Source of the DNA: an uncultured Faecalibacterium sp.
Lineage (GTDB): Bacteria > Bacillota > Clostridia > Oscillospirales > Ruminococcaceae
DNA length: 37,032 nucleotides
Direction of reading: 5' to 3'
Assembly (NCBI GenBank): GCA_934503275.1
Contig: CAKSVD010000020.1
Span: 1 to 37,032 of the forward strand
The notes under the pieces were generated by a model that made no database searches, was not told where the DNA came from, and was given only the letters and a program-made list of their open reading frames with translations. Positions 8,676-16,590 of this stretch are shown piece after piece (the first letter of the stretch is position 1; every line of letters starts with the position of its first letter). The position numbers and the translations under genes are program-made.

Positions 8676-9311
8676 ATGGATGCAAGACTTGAGCCTTATC
8701 GCGTAGTGGTATCCTTTCTGGGAGAAGCGCTGGGTCCGGACTACGAGGTAGTGCTGCACGACCTTACCAGTGAGGACGGCACCATTGTTGCCATCGTCAA
8801 CAACCACATCAGCGGACGCACCGAGGGGGCGCCCCTTTCCAACATGGCGCTGCGCTTCATTCAGGAGCGGATGTATGAAAAGCAGGATTATCTGGCGGGC
8901 TATCAGGGCGCTTCGCAGGCCAAGGGGCGGCTGCGCTCCTCTACCATGTTCATCAAGGACAACGGTCAACTCATCGGGATGCTCTGCATCAACTTCGATG
9001 CCGGCAAGTACAGCCGCATCGCGCAGGAGCTGCTTGCCCTTTGCGGGGCGCACACCGAGCCCTCCTCCACCGGCATGGGCGTGGAAAACTTTGTCAGTTC
9101 CCTGCCGGATGCCGTGCACAGTGCCATTGCCGAGGTAACCGGCAGCGCCGGGCTGCCGCCCGACCGGCTGACCATGGAAGAAAAGATCCGCATCGTGGAG
9201 TCCTTGCACCACGCGGGCATCTTTTATATGAAGGGCGCCGTCAGCGAGGTCGCCGCCCAGCTGGGCTCCTCGGAGGCCACCATCTACCGCTACCTGAGCA
9301 AGCTGAAGTGA
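8676..9311 (+). CDS. YheO/DauR-like PAS-HTH transcriptional regulator
   Basis: DNA-binding regulator of 211 residues. The N-terminal two thirds match the YheO-type PAS-like domain: an opening FLGEALGPDYEVVLHDL, then GRTEGAPLSNMALRFIQE, the strand SSTMFIKDNGQLIGMLCINFD. The C-terminus is a DauR-type helix-turn-helix (VSEVAAQLGSSEATIYRYL). The ATG at 8676 is preferred over GTG at 8667 because AAAGAGG overlaps that GTG. DauR of Pseudomonas controls amino-acid catabolism genes, and here the gene is divergent from the ridA/desulfidase/symporter operon. By position, it most likely senses an amino acid or derivative and controls that operon. Ligand and sign of regulation are unknown. Confidence 0.85.
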   Translation: MDARLEPYRVVVSFLGEALGPDYEVVLHDLTSEDGTIVAIVNNHISGRTEGAPLSNMALRFIQERMYEKQDYLAGYQGASQAKGRLRSSTMFIKDNGQLIGMLCINFDAGKYSRIAQELLALCGAHTEPSSTGMGVENFVSSLPDAVHSAIAEVTGSAGLPPDRLTMEEKIRIVESLHHAGIFYMKGAVSEVAAQLGSSEATIYRYLSKLK

Positions 9312-9353
9312 CCGTTTTCCCTCCCCGGGCTGCGGCACGCATTTTTACCAGAA

Positions 9354-9394
9354 AAATTCCGGACAGACTGCGCTCTGTCCGGAATTTCATTTTT
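9354..9394 (+). terminator. Terminator of the YheO-like regulator gene
   Basis: A 14-bp perfect stem AAATTCCGGACAGA with its complement at 9374-9387 and a 6-base loop, followed by CATTTTTG. Confidence 0.85.
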
Positions 9395-9419
9395 GCGGAG
9401 GAGGGGCGTTAATTTTCAC

Positions 9420-9448
9420 TTTACAAACGCTATAAGAACCGTTACAAT
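9420..9448 (+). promoter_or_regulatory. Promoter of the DUF3048 gene pair
   Basis: TTTACA (9420-9425), 17 bases and TACAAT (9443-9448), about 100 bases before the start codon of the first DUF3048 gene. Confidence 0.45.
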
Positions 9449-9553
9449 TACAATCAAAGCAGTGCCGCAAGGCAGTTCGTTTCCATCCACCGCGCGCAAC
9501 CATTCCGACAGCGCCGGGGCTGCGCAGAACTCTCTTGTCAGGAGGTTTTTTGC

Positions 9554-10765
9554 ATGAAAAAGATCACGCGCCGTACCGTTCTCCGTGCCTCGGGGCTGGC
9601 AGCCGCCTCGCTGGCTCTGTCCAGCTGTGCGCCCACCGGCAGCGCCTGTGTAGGCAACGGCTTTTCCGACTGGCTGCAGCAGACCCTCGGGAAGGGCGGC
9701 AGCACCGCCTCTTCTGAAAGCGCCGCTGCCCCGGACGCCGGAGCCGAAGCCCCGGCGGAAAGCGCCGACACCAGCCTTCCCGCCTACAACGCCGACCCCC
9801 TTACCGGTGAGCCGCGCCGCAGCAACGGGCGCATGGTGGGCGTAATGGTGAACAACATCAGCAACACTCAGCGGCAGAACGCCCGCCCGCAGCGCGGCAT
9901 CGGCTCTGCCGACCTGCTCATCGAGAGCAAGGTGGAGGGCGGCATCTCCCGCTTCTGCGCGGTGTATTATGACGCCAACGCCATCCCGGAGGTGGGGCCG
10001 CTGCGCTCCGGCCGCGACCAGTTTTTGCAGTTGCTCATGCCGTGGCAGGCGCTATACTATCATGACGGCGAAAGCGCCCCCTGCACCAAGTTCATCAACG
10101 TGTACAACTACTCCGGGTTGAACATCGGCGGTAAGAGCTACTTCAACACCCCCACCCATCCCCATGTGGCGCACCGCGACAGCCGCGGCCGCAACGTGGC
10201 CTACGAGCACACCGAGTTCACCTCCGGTGCCGAGATCCGGCAGGCCGCTGCCAACGCAGGCATCGGGCTGGAATACCCCTACGAGAGCACCTTCTTCCGC
10301 TTTGCGGACTACCGCACCGGCGCAGAGAACAAGATGTCCGGCGCTGCCGCCGCCAAGACCATCAACATCGTGCACTCGGACAGCTACAAGACCACCTTCA
10401 GCTACAACCGCTGGGAGCACCTTTATAAAATGTCCATGTACAGCCGCGCCGCCGGTGCCTTTGAAAACACCGTGGACGAGTTGACCGGCAAGCAACTCAG
10501 CTTTACCAATCTGCTGGTCTGCTTTGCAGGCATCGCGGACTACCCCGGCAACTCCGGCGGCGTGCAGCAGGTGGACTATGTGTCCGGCGGCGAGGCCTAC
10601 TTCTTCACCCGGGGTGCCGTGCAGCGCGGCACATGGCAGAAGGCTTCCCCGGAGCACCCGCTCAAGGTATATGCCGCCGATGGCAGCGAGATTTGCTTCA
10701 ACCGCGGCAAGACCTATCTGGCCATCGTGGATGATGACGAGTGGCAAAACTTCAACTATCAGTAA
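9554..10765 (+). CDS. DUF3048 (YerB-like) lipoprotein
   Basis: Exported protein of 403 residues in the DUF3048/YerB family, whose biochemical role is not established. The N-terminus has T-R-R-T-V-L-R (residues 5-11), a hydrophobic core and LSSC with C25 as a possible lipidation site: a Tat-like lipoprotein signal. A low-complexity Ala/Ser/Glu linker (about 47-75) follows. The DUF3048 domain begins at DPLTGEP and has VGVMVNNISNTQRQNARPQ, GIGSADLLIE, EVGPLRSGRDQFL and a C-terminal sub-domain with VDYVSGGEAYFFTRG and AIVDDDEW. The AGGAGG-type site before 9554 is clear. The paralogue begins 12 bases after the stop, so the pair is one operon. Confidence 0.88.
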   Translation: MKKITRRTVLRASGLAAASLALSSCAPTGSACVGNGFSDWLQQTLGKGGSTASSESAAAPDAGAEAPAESADTSLPAYNADPLTGEPRRSNGRMVGVMVNNISNTQRQNARPQRGIGSADLLIESKVEGGISRFCAVYYDANAIPEVGPLRSGRDQFLQLLMPWQALYYHDGESAPCTKFINVYNYSGLNIGGKSYFNTPTHPHVAHRDSRGRNVAYEHTEFTSGAEIRQAAANAGIGLEYPYESTFFRFADYRTGAENKMSGAAAAKTINIVHSDSYKTTFSYNRWEHLYKMSMYSRAAGAFENTVDELTGKQLSFTNLLVCFAGIADYPGNSGGVQQVDYVSGGEAYFFTRGAVQRGTWQKASPEHPLKVYAADGSEICFNRGKTYLAIVDDDEWQNFNYQ

Positions 10766-10777
10766 GGGGAGAAGCCC

Positions 10778-11854
10778 ATGAAACGCAAATGGAACCTGCG
10801 CCTTGGTGCTGCCGTGCTGTGCGCGGTGCTGCTGGGCAGCTGCAGCAGCACCGCCGCTGCGCCCGCAGAAAGCACCGCCCCGGCAGACCCGCTTACCGGG
10901 CAGCAGCTGCTGTACCCGGAGCAGCGGACGGCGGCGGTGGTCATTAAAAACGACACCGACAGCACCACCCAGTGGGGTATCGGCAGCGCCTCGGTGGTGC
11001 TGGAAGCCCTGACCGAGAGCGGAAGTTCCACCGAGTTGTGTCTGGTATACCCCGCCCTCAGCGCCATGCCCGTGGTAGGGCCGGTAACGCGCGGGCAGGA
11101 CTTATACTGGCGGCTGCTCAGCGGGCAGCAGGTGCTGCCCATCCAGTGCGGCAGCAGCGCCTACGCCAAGCGGTATCTGGAATACTATAACCTCCGCGCG
11201 GTAGACGCGCAGGAGGTGGGACGCAACGCCTTTGTCAGCACCGGCTACAGCTGGAGCAACACCCCCTTGTGGCGCACCAGCGGCAAGGCGGCAGCCTCGG
11301 TGCTGGACAGCCTGAGCATCTCTGCCACCGTCAACCAGAACACCGCCTCCGGCGAGAGCGAAACGGCAGGCGCTCTGCCCGCCCTGCTGCCCCAGCGGGA
11401 CACCGACCATCTGCCGGACGCAAACGCCGCCGATGCGGTAAACGTGACCGTGAATTTCCAGTCCGGCGGCGCCACCGGCTTTGTCTATGATGACGCCCTT
11501 GCCGCCTACGGGATGCTGCACGCCGACGGCACCCCCCAGCTGGATGCCAACACCGGCACACAGGCTGCCTTTGACAACCTGCTCATCCTGTATAGCGGCT
11601 CCTCCCTGCGGGACGATGGCCGCACGCTGGACTACGACCTTTCCATGGGCGGCGGCGTCTGGCTGAATGGCGGACACCTGTGGCAGATCACATGGACGCA
11701 GGGCACCCAGAGCACCCTTGCCCTCTACGATTCCAACGGCCAGCCGCTGAACCTCCCGACAGGGCGCAGCTACATCGCCCTGCTCTCCAGCCTTACCGGG
11801 CAGGAGCTGCTGGTGCAAAGCAGCACCGGCGAAGCGCTGCTGGGCGCCGGCTGA
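10778..11854 (+). CDS. Divergent DUF3048 paralogue, lipoprotein
   Basis: Exported lipoprotein of 358 residues. It has a conventional Sec signal (MKRKWNLRLG then hydrophobic core) with lipobox LLGSC and C22. The body aligns by eye with its upstream neighbour: ADPLTGQQ, then GIGSASVVLEALTE, MPVVGPVTRGQDLYWRLL and a matching C-terminal half, but with conserved Asn/Arg positions lost (for example NNISNTQRQ becomes KNDTDST). It therefore looks like a tandem duplicate that has drifted, possibly with a partner or regulatory role. The first copy uses a twin-arginine type signal and the second does not. GGGGAG precedes the ATG. Confidence 0.82.
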   Translation: MKRKWNLRLGAAVLCAVLLGSCSSTAAAPAESTAPADPLTGQQLLYPEQRTAAVVIKNDTDSTTQWGIGSASVVLEALTESGSSTELCLVYPALSAMPVVGPVTRGQDLYWRLLSGQQVLPIQCGSSAYAKRYLEYYNLRAVDAQEVGRNAFVSTGYSWSNTPLWRTSGKAAASVLDSLSISATVNQNTASGESETAGALPALLPQRDTDHLPDANAADAVNVTVNFQSGGATGFVYDDALAAYGMLHADGTPQLDANTGTQAAFDNLLILYSGSSLRDDGRTLDYDLSMGGGVWLNGGHLWQITWTQGTQSTLALYDSNGQPLNLPTGRSYIALLSSLTGQELLVQSSTGEALLGAG

Positions 11855-11932
11855 TCTCCGGCAACGGGACGATTTTAAATGCGCTCCGCGTTGCTTTGCG
11901 CATATTCAGCGGAAAATTTATTATTATAATTT

Positions 11933-11973
11933 GCGGCTCAGAAACGTCTGCGGACGTTTCTGAGCCGCTTTTT
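11933..11973 (+). terminator. Terminator of the DUF3048 operon
   Basis: A 16-bp perfect stem, GCGGCTCAGAAACGTC with its complement at 11953-11968, TGCG loop, then five T residues. Confidence 0.9.
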
Positions 11974-12010
11974 CACGGGAGGGGTCGCAGCGGCGAACGG
12001 CATTTGCTGC

Positions 12011-12052
12011 AAAAAAGAGCCATTGCACATCAACTTGTGCAATGGCTCTTTT
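12011..12052 (-). terminator. Terminator of the convergent SRR-type exported protein gene
   Basis: AAAAAAGAGCCATTGCAC (12011-12028) pairs with GTGCAATGGCTCTTTT. Read on the - strand the stem ends in TTTTTT, 10 bases past the stop codon of the gene at 12062. Confidence 0.88.
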
Positions 12053-12061
12053 GTTCTGCTG

Positions 12062-12667
12062 TTACAGATCCACCACGCTGCCGACCTCGGCGGGGGTGGT
12101 GGGCACGGGGCCCAGAGCGGCTTCATCGGCGTCGCGGCGCACCGTAAAGATGGCGCTGCGCCCGGCGGCAAAATCCGGGTGCCATGTCAGTTCAAGGGTC
12201 TGCCAGTCCTCCGGCACGGCGCAGAAGCAGTGCAGCAGCGCACCGCGTCCGGCGGCGAGGTTCAGGGTGAACACCGAGGCATCCACCGCGTTCTCGCTAT
12301 ACAACGGTGCGGCAAAGCTGCCGCAGGGCACGCTCTGACCGTTGCAGGCAGCGGTCACGCCGGTGCCCATGCTATACAACTGCTCCCGGGTACGCAGACC
12401 CCGGCTTTGCAGATAACTGGTATCCACCGGCAGGCTGGCTGCCGAAAGGTTTTCCACCGAGAGGTACACCAGCACGCCGCCCAACTCCGGTGCCGGGGCA
12501 TAGCCCAGCAACTCTACGGCAGCTTTGCCGTCCAGCAGGGCAGGCTCGCCCGCAAGACACGGCTGCTGCGCCGCAGCACAAACCCCGGTAAGCAGCGCAG
12601 CCGCAAGGCTGACCGCACCGGAACCGGCACATTTCAGGAATGACCGGCGGGAGATGGATTGGGACAT
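12062..12667 (-). CDS. Twin-arginine-signal exported protein, paralogue family A
   Basis: Exported protein of 201 residues. The start at 12667 has AGGAGG 8 bases upstream; longer readings do not. The N-terminus is MSQSISRRSFLKC: S6-R7-R8 then F-L-K is a textbook Tat motif. Cys30 follows TGV, so a Cys is kept at the lipobox position but the -1 residue is unsuitable for lipidation. The body resembles the protein at 15273: VENLSAASLPVDTSYLQ and VPEDWQTLELTWHPDF pair with the NRSKTESYAIGAQ and VPKDWKQLRVTYVPTF regions there. This suggests a beta-sandwich, DUF4352/DUF5067-like extracellular domain. Function unknown. It has its own promoter. Confidence 0.75.
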   Translation of the reverse strand: MSQSISRRSFLKCAGSGAVSLAAALLTGVCAAAQQPCLAGEPALLDGKAAVELLGYAPAPELGGVLVYLSVENLSAASLPVDTSYLQSRGLRTREQLYSMGTGVTAACNGQSVPCGSFAAPLYSENAVDASVFTLNLAAGRGALLHCFCAVPEDWQTLELTWHPDFAAGRSAIFTVRRDADEAALGPVPTTPAEVGSVVDL

Positions 12668-12708
12668 GACAGCGTTCCTCCTGTGTACGATACAATAACT
12701 ACCCCTTA

Positions 12709-12737
12709 ACAATAAAGGATTCTGCGCGTTCTGTCAA
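12709..12737 (-). promoter_or_regulatory. Promoter of the SRR-type protein at 12062-12667
   Basis: On the - strand TTGACA, 17 bases and TATTGT. The same hexamers and spacing occur before the paralogue at 16061. Confidence 0.6.
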
Positions 12738-12764
12738 GGGGCAGCGGGAAACTGTAACCCTTTC

Positions 12765-13439
12765 TTATTCGTAAGCCTCGTTCTCCTCGGCCTCGGCCTG
12801 CCCCTGCAGGGTGTCGGCGTAGCCAAAGGGTACGATGTCAATGGCCTCCACCAGCTTGTCCCGCATCCACAGCTGCACATCGGTCTGCACGGTGTAGCCG
12901 CAGCCCGGGTCTGCCATCCACTGCTCGGGGCGGCGGGTGGGCACGGCGCGCTGGCTGAGCATACTCATGATCACGCCGCCGTGGGTCACGCAGGCGGCCT
13001 CGGTAACGTCCATACGGATCATGTACTCAAACAGCTTCATAAGGCTGTCGGCGCAGCGGGCATGGAACTGCTCGGTGGGCTCTGCGCCCTCCGGCAGATA
13101 GCCGGAGCCCGGGGTGATCCACTTTTTAAAGTCCTCGTCCTGCACGAGTTCCTTCACGGGTCTGCCCTCAAACTTGCCAAAACCGGCCTCCCGCAGATCG
13201 TGCACCGTAAACTGGTGGGCAGCCCCGGGGAACAGGATGTTGGCGGTCTCCACCGCACGCAGCAGCGGGGAGGAGAAAACGGTGTCTACCTGCGGGTAGG
13301 TGAACCGCTCTTTCAGGTCATTCAACTGCGCACGGCCCTCGTCGCACAGAGGCAGGTCGGTACCGCTGCCGATATACAGGCCCTGCAGATTGCCCGCCGT
13401 TATGCCATGGCGGATGAGATGAAGCTTGAAGGTTTTCAT
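12765..13439 (-). CDS. Histidine phosphatase (phosphoglycerate-mutase-like)
   Basis: Cytoplasmic enzyme of 224 residues in the histidine phosphatase superfamily (GpmB/CobC-like branch). Seen: LHLIRHGITAGN with R10 and nucleophile H11, the second conserved arginine in FSSPLLRAVETA, the acid residue in DLREAGFGKFEG, and the second catalytic histidine in CVTHGGVIMSML. All catalytic residues are present. It could act on phosphosugars, a cobalamin precursor or phosphoserine; nothing in the context decides. It starts 38 bases after the LRR lipoprotein gene on the same strand, and the two may be co-transcribed. The C-terminus is strongly acidic (QAEAEENEAYE). Confidence 0.9.
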   Translation of the reverse strand: MKTFKLHLIRHGITAGNLQGLYIGSGTDLPLCDEGRAQLNDLKERFTYPQVDTVFSSPLLRAVETANILFPGAAHQFTVHDLREAGFGKFEGRPVKELVQDEDFKKWITPGSGYLPEGAEPTEQFHARCADSLMKLFEYMIRMDVTEAACVTHGGVIMSMLSQRAVPTRRPEQWMADPGCGYTVQTDVQLWMRDKLVEAIDIVPFGYADTLQGQAEAEENEAYE

Positions 13440-13477
13440 GGATCACACCTCTTTTGGTTCGAAATTACGAGATAGGC

Positions 13478-14044
13478 TTAGCCCTTGGCGTAGTTGACCT
13501 CCACGGTGGTGGGGAACACGTTCATGTCCAGACGGCAGTTGTCGCGGATGGTCACGCTGGTCAGGGCGTTGCAATCCTTGAAGGCGCCGGCCTTGATGTA
13601 GCCCACGCTCAGGGGGATGTTGACCTCGGTCAGGGCGGTGCAGCCGTTGAAGGCGCCGGCCTCGATGTACTCCACACCGTCGGCGATGTTCACGGTGGTC
13701 AGGGCAGTGCAGTCCTTGAAGGCGGTAGCGCCCACGCTGGTAACGGTGCCCTCCACCTCAACGGTGGTGATCTGGTCGGCCTGATCTGCCCAGGGAGCCG
13801 GAGCGTCCTTGGTGAAGTTGGTCATACGGCCGGTGCCGCTGATGGTCAGGGTGCCGTCAGCCAGTGCCCAGGTCACACCCTCGCCGCAGCTGTTGTTGGT
13901 GGCGGCAGCGGTGGAAGCAGCCACAGAAGAAGCGGCTGCGGAAGAAGCAGTGGTCTTGGAGCCGCCGCAGCCGGTCAGGGCGATGGCAGCGATCAGGACA
14001 GCAGCGGCAGCGCTGCACAGACGGACTTTGCGCTCGAGTTTCAT
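13478..14044 (-). CDS. Leucine-rich-repeat (LRR_5, BspA-like) lipoprotein
   Basis: Cell-surface lipoprotein of 188 residues. The signal peptide ends in the lipobox ALTGC with C26, then a Ser/Ala/Thr linker (to about residue 48), a short beta domain (WALADGTLTISGTGRM) and three to four repeats of the BspA/LRR_5 type: VTSVGATAFKDCTALTTVNI, VEYIEAGAFNGCTALTEVNI, VGYIKAGAFKDCNALTSVTI. Proteins of this family mediate adhesion or ligand binding at the surface; this one is very short, with only about one solenoid turn set. GAAAGAGGAAAC precedes the ATG. Confidence 0.9.
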   Translation of the reverse strand: MKLERKVRLCSAAAAVLIAAIALTGCGGSKTTASSAAASSVAASTAAATNNSCGEGVTWALADGTLTISGTGRMTNFTKDAPAPWADQADQITTVEVEGTVTSVGATAFKDCTALTTVNIADGVEYIEAGAFNGCTALTEVNIPLSVGYIKAGAFKDCNALTSVTIRDNCRLDMNVFPTTVEVNYAKG

Positions 14045-14459
14045 GGTGAAGTTTCCTCTTTCCTATTCTTAGTATATTACCTTTTATAGCGTCTGCCTTG
14101 TCCTTTGCCGATTTGTGCGCCGGTCAAGAACAGTCGCCAAAAAGAGATTATAGCACAAACTATGGAAAGATGGAACCACCTATTTGAAAAATTTTCGTTT
14201 CGGAAAAGACCTGCCTTCACCACTGCTGTCGGTTTTCTGCCACAGCGGAAACACAAAATCTATGTGTTAATACCCATAGTTTAGCATAGATGTGGGGTCC
14301 GGGCAAGACTTTTGACAATAATGACGAAAAAAGACGAAAAATATCGGCATTTTTCTTGCTTTACAAGTCGTTTTCCAATGTGTATAATCAACCTGTTGTA
14401 AACCAAAAACAAGGATGTTACCAAAAAATAGATCCTGCGGACATTGAGGAGAGCACACC
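14045..14459. other. Divergent intergenic region, LRR lipoprotein / XRE regulator
   Basis: No ORF is supported. It holds the LRR gene's leader on the left and the regulator promoter (14360-14388) on the right. Between them is AT-rich DNA with a separated inverted repeat, ACAAACTATGG (about 14156) and CCATAGTTTA (about 14274). Nothing else is recognisable. Confidence 0.4.
14360..14388 (+). promoter_or_regulatory. Promoter of the XRE regulator at 14460
   Basis: TTTACA (14360-14365), a 17-base spacer and consensus TATAAT (14383-14388). The leader is about 65 bases. Confidence 0.6.
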
Positions 14460-15155
14460 ATGGAGTTCAATCGTATCATCAAGCTGCTGCGCAAGGAGCG
14501 CGGCATCACCCAAAAGCAGGCGGCAGAGGATCTGGGGGTCTCTCAGGCACTGCTGTCCCACTACGAAAAAGGCATCCGCGAGTGCGGCTTGGACTTTGTG
14601 GTGCGGGTGGCAGACTACTATAATGTTTCCTGCGATTACCTGCTGGGGCGCAGCGCCGAGCGCAACGGCATGATGCTCTCTGCCGAGGATCTGCCCAACC
14701 CTGAAAAGATGAAGGACAATATCTACCACGGCAGCGTGCTGCCCACCATGAACAAAAAACTCATCTCCAACAGCCTGAACGTGCTCTACGCTAAGATCGG
14801 CCAGTGCCACAGCAAGGCGCTGACCACCGAGGTGAGCGCTTACCTGATGATGGCAGTGGCCAAGATGTTCCGGCTGCTCTACTCTGCAGAGCCGCATAAT
14901 GCCTCCAGTATGTTCAGCATCGAGCCCCACCGCTGGCACGGCTATTCCGACGCTGTGATGCGGATGTCCGAAGCCAATGTAGAGGCGCTGCTGGACGGGC
15001 AGGACGTAAACGGCGGCGAGGGCGTCAAAGACCCCGCCTGCCTTGCCATGACCACCGAAAGCCTGACGCGGGAGTTCCCCCTGTACACGCCCAGCCTGTT
15101 AAATCTGGTTAAAACCAGCGAGACCCACGTCAAGGGGCTTTCGCCGCAGGAGTGA
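14460..15155 (+). CDS. XRE-family helix-turn-helix regulator with C-terminal domain
   Basis: Cytoplasmic DNA-binding protein of 231 residues. The N-terminal 65 residues are a Cro/C1-type HTH: NRIIKLLRKERGITQKQAAE, LGVSQALLSHYEKG, then VRVADYYNVSCDYLLGRS, the usual end of this domain. The remaining 165 residues have no motif I recognise; they are helical and moderately hydrophobic and may sense a signal or oligomerise. The ATG at 14460 follows GAGGAG. A family of SRR-type exported proteins begins 117 bases downstream, with its own promoters, and could be a target. Confidence 0.88.
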   Translation: MEFNRIIKLLRKERGITQKQAAEDLGVSQALLSHYEKGIRECGLDFVVRVADYYNVSCDYLLGRSAERNGMMLSAEDLPNPEKMKDNIYHGSVLPTMNKKLISNSLNVLYAKIGQCHSKALTTEVSAYLMMAVAKMFRLLYSAEPHNASSMFSIEPHRWHGYSDAVMRMSEANVEALLDGQDVNGGEGVKDPACLAMTTESLTREFPLYTPSLLNLVKTSETHVKGLSPQE

Positions 15156-15195
15156 CCCCGCTTGTGAAATTGTTGTAAAGAATCCCCCCGGGCTC

Positions 15196-15224
15196 TTGCA
15201 TCTGCACGCCAGAAACGGTATAAC
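15196..15224 (+). promoter_or_regulatory. Promoter of the SRR-type lipoprotein at 15273
   Basis: TTGCAT (15196-15201), 17 bases and TATAAC (15219-15224). Confidence 0.5.
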
Positions 15225-15272
15225 CAAGGAAAGAAGAATAAGAAACTGACCCTTCAAGGAGGATATAACGTT

Positions 15273-15890
15273 ATGTCTACTGTCATTTCCCGCCGCAGCT
15301 TTCTTAAATGCACCGGCGTATCCGCCGTTGCACTGGGTGCAGCCAGCCTGCTGGGCGGCTGCCAGTCCAACGGTGATGACACCGTAGTGGAGGTCAAGGT
15401 CGGCGATACCGTCCGCAACTGGAACGGCCTGGGCGTGCAGCTGACCGGTGTGTACCACCTGACGCAGGATCCCGTGCAGCCCGCAGGCTACGAGTATCTG
15501 GGTGTGCGGGTGACCACCTTCAACCGCAGCAAGACCGAAAGCTACGCCATTGGCGCACAGGGCATTGAAGCCATCAACGAGGCCTACCCCGTACCCCCGC
15601 TGGAGAACGTGGACGCAAACTTTCAGGCCATGGTCGCTGCCACCCCGGATTTCACCGCCGTCTGCGATGGCCAGCCCGCAGCCTGCTGCGCCAATATCTC
15701 TCTGTACAACGTCAATTCTCAAAGTTTCTCCGATGCAGAGAGCCTGCCCCCGCAGGGCAGCGCCTACGTTGTGCTGATGCTCATGGTGCCCAAGGACTGG
15801 AAGCAGCTGCGGGTCACCTACGTTCCCACTTTTCTGGATGGCAAGAGCCTGACCTTTGTCATGAACGCCTCCGACGTGATCCGCAGCTGA
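15273..15890 (+). CDS. Twin-arginine-signal lipoprotein, paralogue family A
   Basis: Exported protein of 205 residues. MSTVISRRSFLKC gives S6-R7-R8-x-F-L-K, then a hydrophobic core ending LLGGC with C30: a Tat motif plus a good lipobox. The body (VEVKVGDTVRNWNGLGVQLT, then AGYEYLGVRVTTFNRSKTES, VPKDWKQLRVTYVPTF) looks like a DUF4352/DUF5067-type immunoglobulin-like fold and is clearly related to the protein at 12062-12667. AAGGAGG precedes the ATG. Function unknown; position and signal imply an outer-face membrane lipoprotein that binds a ligand or partner. Confidence 0.78.
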   Translation: MSTVISRRSFLKCTGVSAVALGAASLLGGCQSNGDDTVVEVKVGDTVRNWNGLGVQLTGVYHLTQDPVQPAGYEYLGVRVTTFNRSKTESYAIGAQGIEAINEAYPVPPLENVDANFQAMVAATPDFTAVCDGQPAACCANISLYNVNSQSFSDAESLPPQGSAYVVLMLMVPKDWKQLRVTYVPTFLDGKSLTFVMNASDVIRS

Positions 15891-15975
15891 CAAAATTGCC
15901 ATAAGATTCACTTAAGCCTCGTCCAAAATGTGCGATATTGCCACAAAATCTTCACATTTGTTTTGCCAAAAATTA

Positions 15976-16004
15976 TTGACATTTTCCCTTGTTTCGCCTA
16001 TTGT
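15976..16004 (+). promoter_or_regulatory. Promoter of the SRR-type pair at 16061 and 16591
   Basis: TTGACA (15976-15981), 17 bases and TATTGT (15999-16004), the same hexamers as in front of the paralogue at 12667. Confidence 0.6.
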
Positions 16005-16060
16005 ATAGGTAGTGCCTTATGGCAGAATCTGTATTGATGTGTCCTAAAGGAGGAACGAAT

Positions 16061-16555
16061 ATGACTGGGGAATTTTCCCGCCGCTCTTTCCTGAAATATA
16101 CCGCACTTACCGCTGTGGTCGTAGCGGGCAGCAGCCTGCTGACCGGCTGTGGCGGGCACGCTCCGGTGCAGCACGCCGTCGGCACCAGCAACAAGGTGCT
16201 GAAGGTCGTTTCCACACTGAAGAAGGTGGAATACGATGCGGCCTCCAACACCACCACCTTCGAATTAGAGGTAAAAAACGGTCGCCCGAATGCACTGGAA
16301 GTGACCAAGGCAAACTTTGCCGTAAAGGCAGACGGATATCTGGCCTATCAGAACGACAAGCTTCAGCTGATCTACTCAAGTGCATCGAGTCATCAGGTCA
16401 AGAATGGTGAGACCTTTACTTATACTGTGTCCGCAAAGGGTCTGAATGCACGGACGGACGGTCCGGTGACCTTTACCTTCTATCCTGATCTGGAGTACTT
16501 CGAGTTCAACGCCAACTGGGAGTTGGACGCAGACGCTTTGAAGTCTACGACCTGA
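16061..16555 (+). CDS. Twin-arginine-signal lipoprotein, paralogue family B
   Basis: Exported protein of 164 residues. The start at 16061 is chosen for AAAGGAGG just upstream. MTGEFSRRSFLKY has S6-R7-R8, and the core ends LLTGC with C30. The mature part is a short beta-rich domain (VEYDAASNTTTFELEVKNG, NFAVKADGYLAYQNDKLQLI) ending in FYPDLEYFEFNANWELD. The last motif and overall length match the next protein (YIPIRENSEYSMNWEI), so the two are a tandem pair. No characterised homologue is recognised. Confidence 0.75.
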   Translation: MTGEFSRRSFLKYTALTAVVVAGSSLLTGCGGHAPVQHAVGTSNKVLKVVSTLKKVEYDAASNTTTFELEVKNGRPNALEVTKANFAVKADGYLAYQNDKLQLIYSSASSHQVKNGETFTYTVSAKGLNARTDGPVTFTFYPDLEYFEFNANWELDADALKSTT

Positions 16556-16590
16556 GCCCTAACATTCTGGTAAAAACGGAGGAATAAGCC

